Below, piece by piece: positions 44,160 through 53,860 of a DNA stretch of 64,000 bases. This DNA comes from Bacteroidota bacterium. Lineage in GTDB: Bacteria; Bacteroidota; Bacteroidia; NS11-12g; UBA955. The DNA lies in assembly GCA_024103355.1 (NCBI GenBank), contig JAGFIU010000042.1:54402-118401 (forward strand), written 5' to 3'. Below the pieces are notes generated by a model. That model saw only the letters and a program-made list of their open reading frames with translations. It did not search any database and was not told the origin of the DNA. Each line of letters opens with the position of its first letter. Position 1 is the first letter of the stretch. Position numbers and translations under genes: made by a program.

Positions 44160-44167
44160 CCCTTATT

Positions 44168-45196
44168 TTGCTGCCCAAGGTGAAAAAGCACTTTTTGATA
44201 TTGTTAGCAGTATTAGTGGTTGTTTTGTTGGCTGACTTACTATGGGGTGCCACCGGAATTGCTTTTAGAGATTTTATAAACGTGCTGATTAGTAAAGAAC
44301 CGGCCAATTCAACTTATTTTATAATTTGGAAGTATAGAATACCAAAGATGCTCACAGCACTCTTTGCCGGAGCGGGTTTGGCAATCAGCGGATTGTTGAT
44401 GCAGACTTTGTTTCGCAATCCTCTTGCAGGTCCTTATGTATTGGGTATCAGCTCCGGTGCTTCCTTAGGTGTGAGTTTGGTGATTTTGGGAGCAAGTTTT
44501 TTATCGCCCGTTGCTGCCGATTTTTTTAGAAATGATATTGGAACCGGTTTGTCTGCATTGGGAGGAACTTTTTTGGTTCTTGCACTCATGATTTGGGTAG
44601 CAGGTAGGGTTGGAGGAAATTTTACCATCCTCATAATGGGACTCATTGTTGGACAAATATTAGGTGCTTTACAAGGTGTTACCAATTTTTTAGCAAACCC
44701 CGAAACTTTGAAAGAATTTGTATTGTGGGGACTTGGTAGTTTTAACCAAACCAATATGAACCAAATTCTTTTGATGTCGGCAGTGATATTACCTGTTGTG
44801 CTTTTTGCATATTTTTATTCGGGTAAGTTAAATGCCTATTTGTTGGGTGATTTATATGCCAAATCCTTGGGAATAGACTTGACAAAATTCAGGAGAACAG
44901 TGATTATTCTTGCCGGTTTAACAGCCGGTATCATCACTGCTTTTTGCGGTCCGATTGCTTTTGTGGGAATGGCAGTTCCTCATTTAGCAAGACATTTACT
45001 GAAAACCTATAACCACGCTCTGTTGATTCCTTCGACTGCATTGCTGGGCGCTATTCTTGCATTGGTTTGTGATTTAATTTCACATGTATTGTTAGAGGGC
45101 TATGTCATTCCAATCAATGTAATTTCAGCCATACTTGGCGGCCCTGTTGTAGTATGGGTTGTTTTCAAACAAAGAAACAAGATGTATGAAAACTGA
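44168..45196 (+). CDS. FecCD/BtuC-type ABC transporter permease
   Basis: This 342-residue multi-spanning protein has the family blocks RIPKMLTALFAGAGLAISGLLMQTLFRNPLAGPYVLGISSGASLG and GPIAFVGMAVPHLARHLL. It should import an iron chelate, haem or cobalamin across the inner membrane. The start is TTG at 44168 or GTG at 44180; neither is decisive. The gene overlaps the ATPase gene by 11 bp. No substrate-binding protein or TonB receptor is nearby, so the substrate is open. Confidence 0.9.
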   Translation: MLPKVKKHFLILLAVLVVVLLADLLWGATGIAFRDFINVLISKEPANSTYFIIWKYRIPKMLTALFAGAGLAISGLLMQTLFRNPLAGPYVLGISSGASLGVSLVILGASFLSPVAADFFRNDIGTGLSALGGTFLVLALMIWVAGRVGGNFTILIMGLIVGQILGALQGVTNFLANPETLKEFVLWGLGSFNQTNMNQILLMSAVILPVVLFAYFYSGKLNAYLLGDLYAKSLGIDLTKFRRTVIILAGLTAGIITAFCGPIAFVGMAVPHLARHLLKTYNHALLIPSTALLGAILALVCDLISHVLLEGYVIPINVISAILGGPVVVWVVFKQRNKMYEN

Positions 45197-45902
45197 AAAT
45201 AAACTCATATTAGAGCAAATCCTTTGGGGATATGGCAACAATAACTTGGTTTCCAAACCGGTATCAGCCGAAATCTTGTCTCCTGCTTTTATTCTGTTGT
45301 TGGGTGCAAACGGAACGGGGAAATCTACTTTGCTTAAAGTACTTGGTGGGCTGATTAATGCTACTGCCGGGAAAGTCATGTTTAATGGTGAGCCGGTGAA
45401 TAAACTCAGCAAAAAAGGAGGATTTGTTTCCTTTGTTTTTGCGTCAAGGCCTCATGTTGATTTTATGAAAGTGAGTGATTTGGTAATGTCAGGTTTCTAT
45501 GCACACAACAATCCCTTTGCAAAACTCAGCCGACAACAGTTAGAACGCTATGAATTTGCAATGAGAATGACCGGAATCACTGCACTTAAAGACAATTATA
45601 TCAATAAAATTAGTGATGGTGAATTTCAGAAAGCGATGATTGCCAGAGCTTTGGTGCAAGATACACCTTTGATTATTTTGGATGAACCTACAGCATTTCT
45701 TGATTATCGCAGCAAAAGAGAACTTTTTGAGCTTTTGTCACAAATTGCAAAACAAGAGAGCAAGATTATCTTTGCATCTACTCATGACCCTGATTTGGCA
45801 CAGGAGAGAGGAGAATTATTTTGGCTTATTAAAAACAAAGAATTACAAGTGCTTCAAAATGCTGAACTCGGTAATAAAAAGTTGAAAGACGAACTAATTT
45901 AG
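45186..45902 (+). CDS. ABC transporter ATP-binding protein, FecE/BtuD type
   Basis: The ATG at 45186 overlaps the permease stop. The 238 residues carry Walker [12 protein letters not shown], a signature motif read as [15 protein letters not shown] (divergent from LSGGQ) and Walker [14 protein letters not shown], followed by STHD. It drives the permease at 44168. Confidence 0.92.
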   Translation: MKTENKLILEQILWGYGNNNLVSKPVSAEILSPAFILLLGANGTGKSTLLKVLGGLINATAGKVMFNGEPVNKLSKKGGFVSFVFASRPHVDFMKVSDLVMSGFYAHNNPFAKLSRQQLERYEFAMRMTGITALKDNYINKISDGEFQKAMIARALVQDTPLIILDEPTAFLDYRSKRELFELLSQIAKQESKIIFASTHDPDLAQERGELFWLIKNKELQVLQNAELGNKKLKDELI

Positions 45903-45914
45903 CGCATTGTGTAC

Positions 45915-45922
45915 TACCTTTG
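45915..45922 (+). promoter_or_regulatory. Promoter -7 box of ribBA
   Basis: TACCTTTG ends 15 bp before the ATG at 45938. The leader is too short for an FMN riboswitch. Confidence 0.5.
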
Positions 45923-45937
45923 CAGCACTTTTTCGAC

Positions 45938-47146
45938 ATGGAAGAAATAAAGCTAAATACAATAGAAGAAGCTATTGAAGATATAAAATCGGGCAAGGTA
46001 ATTATTGTGGTTGATGATGAAGACCGAGAAAACGAAGGAGATTTTCTGACCGCAGCCCGCAACGTAACACCCGAGGTTATCAATTTTATGGCAAAAGAGG
46101 GGCGTGGTTTGATTTGTGCTCCGATTTCTGAGGAAATATCCAATAAATTAGAGTTAGAATTGATGGTGGGCAAGAATACTGCGTTGTTTGACACTCCGTT
46201 TACAGTTTCAGTTGATTTGATTGGACATGGTTGCACAACAGGAATTTCTGCACAAGACCGCTCAAAGTGCATTCAACGTTTAATACATCCCGAAGCCAAG
46301 CCTGAGGATTTTGCTCGTCCCGGTCATATTTTTCCGCTCAAAGCTCGCTCAGAAGGAGTTCTTCGCAGAGCAGGACATACAGAAGCAGCTATTGACCTGG
46401 CGAAACTTGCAGGATTTGAACCGGCAGGTTGCTTGGTGGAAATAATGAATGAAGATGGTACAATGGCAAGACTGCCGGATTTGGTTAAAGTTGCCAAAAA
46501 ATTTGACCTGAAAATTATTTCCATAGAAGAACTTATCAAATACAGAATTAAGAATGAAAGCCTGATAAAAAAGGAGGTAACTGTTAAACTCCCTACAGCA
46601 CACGGTGATTTTATGCTTACTGCTTATTCTCAAATCAATACGGGAGAAGTGCATCTTGCTTTGGTAAAAGGTGAGATTAAACCTAATGAGCCTATATTGG
46701 TTAGGGTTCATTCAAGCTGTGTTACAGGAGATATTTTTGCTTCTTTCCGCTGTGATTGTGGAGACCAACTTCATCACGCAATGGAAATGATTGAAAAAGA
46801 GGGCAAAGGTGTCTTGGTATATATGAATCAAGAGGGGAGAGGTATTGGACTTATCAATAAACTCAAGGCCTATAAGCTGCAAGAACAAGGCAGAGATACT
46901 GTTGAAGCCAATATTGAACTCGGTTTCAAGCCCGACCAGAGAGATTATGGTGTTGGTGCTCAAATCCTCAGAGACCTTGGAGTTACCAAAATGCGTTTGA
47001 TGTCAAACAACCCTAAGAAAAGAACCGGTCTAATCGGATATGGGCTTGAAATAGTGGATAATGTACCTATCAAAATCCATTCTAATCCTTATAATGAATG
47101 TTATTTGGAAACAAAAAAAGAAAAAATGGGACACGAGTTGGACTAA
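45938..47146 (+). CDS. ribBA: Bifunctional 3,4-dihydroxy-2-butanone-4-phosphate synthase/GTP cyclohydrolase II
   Basis: RibBA makes both precursors of riboflavin. The 402 residues comprise a DHBP synthase half ([40 protein letters not shown]) and a GTP cyclohydrolase II half with zinc cysteines ([21 protein letters not shown]) and [20 protein letters not shown]. The upstream start at 45920 lies inside the promoter box and is rejected. Confidence 0.96.
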   Translation: MEEIKLNTIEEAIEDIKSGKVIIVVDDEDRENEGDFLTAARNVTPEVINFMAKEGRGLICAPISEEISNKLELELMVGKNTALFDTPFTVSVDLIGHGCTTGISAQDRSKCIQRLIHPEAKPEDFARPGHIFPLKARSEGVLRRAGHTEAAIDLAKLAGFEPAGCLVEIMNEDGTMARLPDLVKVAKKFDLKIISIEELIKYRIKNESLIKKEVTVKLPTAHGDFMLTAYSQINTGEVHLALVKGEIKPNEPILVRVHSSCVTGDIFASFRCDCGDQLHHAMEMIEKEGKGVLVYMNQEGRGIGLINKLKAYKLQEQGRDTVEANIELGFKPDQRDYGVGAQILRDLGVTKMRLMSNNPKKRTGLIGYGLEIVDNVPIKIHSNPYNECYLETKKEKMGHELD

Positions 47147-47149
47147 GTG

Positions 47150-50100
47150 TTAAAGACTTCGTGTGCTGATTTTTACTTCTGCACCCAATTCATTTAATTT
47201 TTTGAGGAGTTTATTATTCAAACCAATATTGTACTTCTCTGAACGGGTTTGGAAGACATAATTTTCAGCAATAAAGGTGATATTCAATGAATAATGCCCC
47301 TTGTTCTCTTTTATAATTTTGATAAAGTCGTCCAAGCGCTCACTGTCTGTGTAGTCGGCAGGGAATAAGATTTCCAAACCGCTTATTTTGTTTTTTGCAA
47401 GATCTTGCAACATACCAAATTCGTAATACTGTGTTTTGATGAAAACCTTATCTTGTCCATCCTTCTTATAGGATTTTTTGGCGAACTCCATCACCATATA
47501 AACCGCTGTTTGTGGTGAAAAATTCTTTCCGAAATTCACAAAATCATTGTCATAAAAACGGAAAGTGTGAGAATCTGATTTGTCTTCAACATCAACAATC
47601 ATAAAGGGTTTATTATTTTTCCCCATCATTTGTTTGACATTCAAAACGTAGAAAGCCAGTAACAACCTTTTCCCATAAAGTTTTTCAGTGTCTTTGAGTG
47701 CAGCAAGAGGTGTTACCTTGGTTGCTGTGATTTCTGCATCATATAGGTCCAAGGGATGACTAGAAAGAAAAAGTCCTGCAATTCTACGTTCTTCTTCCAA
47801 GAGTGTAAACTTTGGCAGGGGTTCAAGAGCCGGCATCTTGGGTTTCCCGATTCCGCTAAGTTGATTTGATTCTCCTCCAAAGAGCGAAGCCTGCGAAGAT
47901 TGAGCAGCCTCTTGGGTTGCAGTGGCATATTTTAATAAAATATCAATTCCGGTTGCCTCTCCCGGTACGGTATGAAAATATTGTGTTCTGTGAATGTTTT
48001 TGTCAAAATCAAATGCTCCTGAACGAGCCAAACTGTCTAAGACACGTTTGTTCAACTGCTTTGATTTAACCCTTTTTACTAAATCAAAAGCATCTTCATA
48101 AGGTCCGTTTGTTTCTCTTTCCAAAACAATGGCTTCTGATGCGCCTTCACCAACACCGCTCAACCCACTAAGCCCAAAACGGATTGCCCCTTGTTTGTTT
48201 ACAGAAAACTTGACATCACTCTCATTGATATCAGGCCCTAACACATCAAGCCCCATTGACTTACATTCATCCATAAAGAAAGAAAGTTTTGAAAGGTCAT
48301 TCAAGTTGTGTGAAAGTACGGTTGCCATGTATTCTGCGGGATAATGCGCTTTTAGATATGCTGTTTGATAGGCGACAATGGCATAACAAGTTGAGTGTGA
48401 TTTGTTGAAAGCATAAAGAGCAAATTTTTTCCAGTCATTCCATATTTTCTCACATATCTTTTTATCAAAACCATTTTTGGAAGTTCCGGCTATAAACTTC
48501 TCTTCCATTTTGTTAATGATTTCAATTTGCTTCTTACCCATAGCCTTTCTGAGGTTGTCGGCTTCTCCTTTGGTAAAACCTGCAAGTTTTTGACTCAGCA
48601 ACATCACTTGTTCCTGATATACCGTAACTCCATAGGTTTCTGCAAGATATTCTTCCATTTCAGGAAGGTCATAGGTTATGGGTTCTTTTCCTTGTTTTCT
48701 GGCAATAAAAGAATCAATATACTGCATGGGTCCCGGACGGTATAGAGCATTCATGGCTATGAGGTCGCCTAATCTGTCAGGTTTTAAGTCTCTAAGGTGT
48801 TTTTGCATGGCAGGGCTTTCAAACTGAAATGTACCAATGGTTCGCCCTTTTTTATAAAGTTCAAACGTCTTTTTATCATCCAAAGGCAATTCATCCAGGT
48901 CAATGGTGATACCTTTTTTTGCTTTTAAAAGTTTGATTGCATCTCTGAGGATTGACAAGGTTTTTAAACCCAAAAAGTCCATTTTGATAACTCCGGCTGA
49001 CTCAATTACATTACCTTCATACTGCGTAACATAGAGGTCGGAGTCTTTTGCAGTAGCTACCGGAATGATGTCCGATAGGTCTTTGGGTGCAATGATTACA
49101 CCTGCTGCATGAACCCCCACGTTTCTTACGGAACCTTCCAATTTGCGTGCTTCTGTCAATACTTTTGTTCGCAGATCATTTGGGTCACCGGAGATAATGG
49201 AACGCAATTCTTTGATTTTTTGCAAATCTTCGGTGCTTACCCCTTTACTTTCAAGACTTTCCTCTTCTTCATCATTACCTGTAAGAGGTCTTTCATACAA
49301 ATCATTAAACTTTAATCCAACCGGTCTGTCGGGAATCAGTTTTGCTAAATAATCGGATTCTTTTAGGTTGAGATCCATTGTTCTCGCGGTGTCACGGATA
49401 CTCGTTTTGGCAGCCATTGTGCCATAGGTGATAATGTTTGCAACCTGATTTCTGCCATATTTTTCAGTCACATACTGCAACACGCGTTGTCTTCCTTCGT
49501 CATCAAAGTCAGTATCAATATCGGGCATGCTTGCACGGTCGGGATTGAGAAAACGCTCAAAAAGCAATTCGTATTTGATAGGGTCAATATTGGTGATACC
49601 AATACAGTATGCCACTGCACTGCCTGCTGCCGAACCCCTGCCGGGGCCAATATAGACACCATTATTTTTTCCCCATACAATAAAGTCGGATACAATCAGA
49701 AAGTATCCTGCAAAACCCATTGTCTTGATGGTATGCAGCTCAAAATCAATTCTTTCTTTTACTTTACCTTCCACAGAGCCGTAGCGCTTTTGAGCACCTT
49801 CGTATGTGAGATGTTTCAGGTATTCCCATTGGTTGAGCACATTGTGTGTGATTTCTTTTCCATTGAGGGTTTCACTCTTGTTGTGTATCTTGAATTCATT
49901 GGGAATAGGGAAGTCGGGTAACAAAATGTCTTTGGTAAGTTTGAGTGTCTCAATCTTGTCCACTATTTCGTTTGTGTTGTCAATGGCTTCGGGAATATCA
50001 TGAAACAATGCGTTCATCTCGCCCTGATTTTTGAAATAGAATTCGTCATTGGCAAAAGCAAAGCGACCTGATTTGCTCACACTGTCTTCAGAGAAATCAA

Positions 50101-50830
50101 CGGCTTTTGGGTCGTTTACTTTGGCGTTTGTATTGATACAAAGCAGAATGTCATGTGCACTTGCATCTTCTCTTTCCGTGTAGTGACTGTCATTGGAAGC
50201 AATCACTTTGAGATTGTATTTTTGAGCAAACTTTAACAATACCTCATTTACCTTTATTTGATCGGGTATGTTGTGTCGTTGAAGTTCTATATAGAAATCT
50301 TCTCCAAATAAGTCTATCCACCATTTGAGGAGTTCCTCTGCTTCTGCTTCTCCTTTTCTCAGAATGGTTCTTGGAATTTCAGCAGCCAAACAACAACTTG
50401 TTGCAATCAGCCCTTCATGGTATTTCAAGACTAATTCTTTGTCAATACGCGGGTATTTGCTATAAAGACCTTCAATATAGCCTAAAGAACATAATTTGGT
50501 CAGGTTGCGGTATCCTGTTTCATTTTTTGCCAATAATAATTGGTGATAGCGTTGGTCTTTGTTTTCTTTGGTAAAAGTCTTGGCATGTCTGTCTTCGACC
50601 AAGTAAAATTCGCAACCTACAATTGGTTTGACAATAGGTTTTCCGTTGGCATCCTTGTGTTTCCATGCTTCTGCCACAAACTCAAATACCCCGAACATAT
50701 TTCCATGGTCAGTGATGGCAACAGCAGGCATTTTGTCAGCAATGGCTTTTTTATAAAGGTCGCTGATACGGGCAGCTCCATCCAACAAAGAATATTGAGT
50801 ATGTACGTGTAAATGGGAAAATATTGGCAT
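47150..50830 (-). CDS. dnaE: DNA polymerase III alpha subunit
   Basis: The replicative polymerase, 1226 residues. It has an N-terminal PHP domain (SHLHVHTQYSLLDGAARISDLYKKA) and catalytic Asp residues in the pol core (ASMPDIDTDFDDEGRQRVLQYV), followed by the beta-clamp-binding and OB-fold regions. It ends 3 bp from ribBA (convergent). It is the last housekeeping gene before the CRISPR array. Confidence 0.97.
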   Translation of the reverse strand: MPIFSHLHVHTQYSLLDGAARISDLYKKAIADKMPAVAITDHGNMFGVFEFVAEAWKHKDANGKPIVKPIVGCEFYLVEDRHAKTFTKENKDQRYHQLLLAKNETGYRNLTKLCSLGYIEGLYSKYPRIDKELVLKYHEGLIATSCCLAAEIPRTILRKGEAEAEELLKWWIDLFGEDFYIELQRHNIPDQIKVNEVLLKFAQKYNLKVIASNDSHYTEREDASAHDILLCINTNAKVNDPKAVDFSEDSVSKSGRFAFANDEFYFKNQGEMNALFHDIPEAIDNTNEIVDKIETLKLTKDILLPDFPIPNEFKIHNKSETLNGKEITHNVLNQWEYLKHLTYEGAQKRYGSVEGKVKERIDFELHTIKTMGFAGYFLIVSDFIVWGKNNGVYIGPGRGSAAGSAVAYCIGITNIDPIKYELLFERFLNPDRASMPDIDTDFDDEGRQRVLQYVTEKYGRNQVANIITYGTMAAKTSIRDTARTMDLNLKESDYLAKLIPDRPVGLKFNDLYERPLTGNDEEEESLESKGVSTEDLQKIKELRSIISGDPNDLRTKVLTEARKLEGSVRNVGVHAAGVIIAPKDLSDIIPVATAKDSDLYVTQYEGNVIESAGVIKMDFLGLKTLSILRDAIKLLKAKKGITIDLDELPLDDKKTFELYKKGRTIGTFQFESPAMQKHLRDLKPDRLGDLIAMNALYRPGPMQYIDSFIARKQGKEPITYDLPEMEEYLAETYGVTVYQEQVMLLSQKLAGFTKGEADNLRKAMGKKQIEIINKMEEKFIAGTSKNGFDKKICEKIWNDWKKFALYAFNKSHSTCYAIVAYQTAYLKAHYPAEYMATVLSHNLNDLSKLSFFMDECKSMGLDVLGPDINESDVKFSVNKQGAIRFGLSGLSGVGEGASEAIVLERETNGPYEDAFDLVKRVKSKQLNKRVLDSLARSGAFDFDKNIHRTQYFHTVPGEATGIDILLKYATATQEAAQSSQASLFGGESNQLSGIGKPKMPALEPLPKFTLLEEERRIAGLFLSSHPLDLYDAEITATKVTPLAALKDTEKLYGKRLLLAFYVLNVKQMMGKNNKPFMIVDVEDKSDSHTFRFYDNDFVNFGKNFSPQTAVYMVMEFAKKSYKKDGQDKVFIKTQYYEFGMLQDLAKNKISGLEILFPADYTDSERLDDFIKIIKENKGHYSLNITFIAENYVFQTRSEKYNIGLNNKLLKKLNELGAEVKISTRSL

Positions 50831-50856
50831 GATTCTATGGAGATTAATCGGGCTAA

Positions 50857-50864
50857 CAAATTTA
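50857..50864 (-). promoter_or_regulatory. Promoter -7 box of dnaE
   Basis: CAAATTTA on the plus strand is TAAATTTG on the minus strand, 27 bp upstream of the dnaE ATG. The CRISPR leader begins behind it. Confidence 0.45.
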
Positions 50865-50970
50865 GCTCACTTGTATGGTCAAAACACAATCATGTTTGTA
50901 TTTTTATAATGAAGTAATCAACATTAAAAGGGGAAAACTTTTTGTTAATTTTTGTTAAATAAAAATTGGC
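50865..50970 (+). other. AT-rich leader of the CRISPR array
   Basis: About 105 bp of strongly AT-rich sequence ending in ATAAAAATTGGC directly before repeat 1. Together with the crRNA orientation given by the tracrRNA, it is the likely leader and integration side. Spacers near it are almost all 30 bp, whereas those at the far end are often 29 bp. Confidence 0.6.
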
Positions 50971-51000
50971 GTTGTGATTTGCTTTCAATTCGTATCTTTG
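50971..51000 (+). promoter_or_regulatory. Promoter signature inside each CRISPR repeat (first copy shown)
   Basis: Repeat positions 1-4 read GTTG and 23-30 read TATCTTTG, with 18 bp between: the Bacteroidota -33/-7 layout. The tracrRNA promoter (59943-59972) has the same GTTG and the same 18-bp gap. Expected transcription starts fall at repeat positions 36-38, so each transcript would enter the next spacer directly. Even the degenerate repeat 28 keeps GTTG and TAACTTTG. Confidence 0.6.
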
Positions 51001-53392
51001 ACATCATCATAAACAACCCTTGCCTGCCAGCTTTTCAAAATCAGCCAGTTGTGATTTGCTTTCAATTCGTATCTTTGACATCATCATAAACAACATTAGT
51101 CCTGAAATAACCGTTTCCGCCTGTGTTGTGATTTGCTTTCAATTCGTATCTTTGACATCATCATAAACAACGCTTCCTTCAAAATTTCAAAATCCTGCTT
51201 CGTTGTGATTTGCTTTCAATTCGTATCTTTGACATCATCATAAACAACCGTCCGGAAGTTGCGATTTAATCGCACTCAGTTGTGATTTGCTTTCAATTCG
51301 TATCTTTGACATCATCATAAACAACTGGCGTTAATTTGATTGTTTTTGATATGAAGTTGTGATTTGCTTTCAATTCGTATCTTTGACATCATCATAAACA
51401 ACTTCAGGGTTTGGAATATTTGAAACCGATAAGTTGTGATTTGCTTTCAATTCGTATCTTTGACATCATCATAAACAACAGACGTGCTTTTGATTTGGAA
51501 ACACAGGATGTTGTGATTTGCTTTCAATTCGTATCTTTGACATCATCATAAACAACGACATATCGCTTTGAATTAAGACCAACACGTTGTGATTTGCTTT
51601 CAATTCGTATCTTTGACATCATCATAAACAACAATGCTGATTTGTCTAATGCTGAAAGATACGTTGTGATTTGCTTTCAATTCGTATCTTTGACATCATC
51701 ATAAACAACTGAGTGGCTTTGTAATAACAATGGAATTAAGTTGTGATTTGCTTTCAATTCGTATCTTTGACATCATCATAAACAACATTTCTTCGGGATA
51801 GATTGTAACACCTCCAGTTGTGATTTGCTTTCAATTCGTATCTTTGACATCATCATAAACAACTTTTCAATTTAGTTAATTCAGTGTCGACTGGTTGTGA
51901 TTTGCTTTCAATTCGTATCTTTGACATCATCATAAACAACGACAGTTTCATTCATAGTTATGAACTTTTGGTTGTGATTTGCTTTCAATTCGTATCTTTG
52001 ACATCATCATAAACAACGAACAACTTTTTCTAAACAATTGTTGCTTAGTTGTGATTTGCTTTCAATTCGTATCTTTGACATCATCATAAACAACAAGGTA
52101 TCTGTAAATAAAATAGGATGGTTGTTGTGATTTGCTTTCAATTCGTATCTTTGACATCATCATAAACAACCCCATTCAAAGCAGCTTTGTATTCCAGAAG
52201 TTGTGATTTGCTTTCAATTCGTATCTTTGACATCATCATAAACAACACAACAAACTTTCTATAACTTTTTATTTCAGTTGTGATTTGCTTTCAATTCGTA
52301 TCTTTGACATCATCATAAACAACCGCAGCCCCATTCATTACGATTGATGGTAGGTTGTGATTTGCTTTCAATTCGTATCTTTGACATCATCATAAACAAC
52401 GAAGAAATCTTAGCAAAAATGGCAGCCGAGTTGTGATTTGCTTTCAATTCGTATCTTTGACATCATCATAAACAACAGGATGAACCGATGGAGAAGTAGA
52501 AAAGTAGTTGTGATTTGCTTTCAATTCGTATCTTTGACATCATCATAAACAACATGTTAAGAACAATAACAGAAATACTAAAGTTGTGATTTGCTTTCAA
52601 TTCGTATCTTTGACATCATCATAAACAACTATTAGTAAATCCCTTGTACAATCTGCTAGTTGTGATTTGCTTTCAATTCGTATCTTTGACATCATCATAA
52701 ACAACGTGGCGAAGTTATTTTATGGCTAACAGGGGGTTGTGATTTGCTTTCAATTCGTATCTTTGACATCATCATAAACAACCATTTAATTTGCGCCCAT
52801 TACAACTGCGGAGTTGTGATTTGCTTTCAATTCGTATCTTTGACATCATCATAAACAACGTCTATATTTGTTTCTTCACATCCACATAGTTGTGATTTGC
52901 TTTCAATTCGTATCTTTGACATCATCATAAACAACAGAAAGGGCTTGGTTCATTATGAATCACAGTTGTGATTTGCTTTCAATTCGTATCTTTGACATCA
53001 TCATAAACAACCTCAAAGTAGCCGTATATTCTGCACGCTGGTTGTTATTTGCTTTCAAGTCGTAACTTTGACATCCTCATAAACAACTGCATCCGTGCTG
53101 ATGTCGAAGGTGTCTCCGTTGTGATTTGCTTTCAATTCGTATCTTTGACATCATCATAAACAACATTTGAAAAAAGATGCACGTATAGAGGCAGTTGTGA
53201 TTTGCTTTCAATTCGTATCTTTGACATCATCATAAACAACAGAAAGGGCTTGGTTCATTATGAATCACAGTTGTGATTTGCTTTCAATTCGTATCTTTGA
53301 CATCATCATAAACAACAAGAAAGAGGCGTTAAAATTTCGCAGGGAGTTGTGATTTGCTTTCAATTCGTATCTTTGACATCATCATAAACAAC
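50971..53392 (+). CRISPR. Type II-C CRISPR array: 32 repeats of 47 bp, 31 spacers of 29-30 bp
   Basis: The repeat begins GTTGTGATTTGCTTTCAATT and ends CATCATAAACAAC. Repeat starts are spaced by 77 bp (19 times) or 76 bp (12 times). All repeats except number 28 (53041-53087) look identical; that one has four substitutions at repeat positions 6, 19, 25 and 36. The spacers at 52936-52964 and 53241-53269 are identical. Repeat positions 2-23 pair with the anti-repeat at 59977-59998 with one mismatch, which fixes the crRNA strand as plus. A terminator follows at 53465. The 47-bp repeat is of the Bacteroidota type II-C kind. Confidence 0.98.
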
Positions 53393-53464
53393 AGACCCTG
53401 ACTCAATGCGTTGATACGATTGGTTTTTCGCTGATTATGTTCAAAGAAAAAAATGATGTAACAA

Positions 53465-53499
53465 GCGGGAGATTCATGATTGAATTTCCCGTTTTTTTT
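53465..53499 (+). terminator. Terminator of the CRISPR array transcript
   Basis: An 11-bp stem, CGGGAGATTCA against TGAATTTCCCG (one G-T pair), with a 4-base loop and eight T on the plus strand. It lies between the last repeat and the convergent cas2 stop, so it ends array transcription moving toward the cas genes. Confidence 0.8.
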
Positions 53500-53501
53500 G
53501 T

Positions 53502-53852
<351 letters not shown>

Positions 53853-53860
53853 TCATTATT

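Noticed and set aside
45903..45937. FMN riboswitch upstream of ribBA
   Set aside because: The promoter box lies 15 bp before the ATG, leaving no room for the aptamer.
47150..50830. Several plus-strand frames antisense to dnaE, and others antisense to cas9
   Set aside because: They have no recognisable domains and follow from the codon pattern of the real genes.
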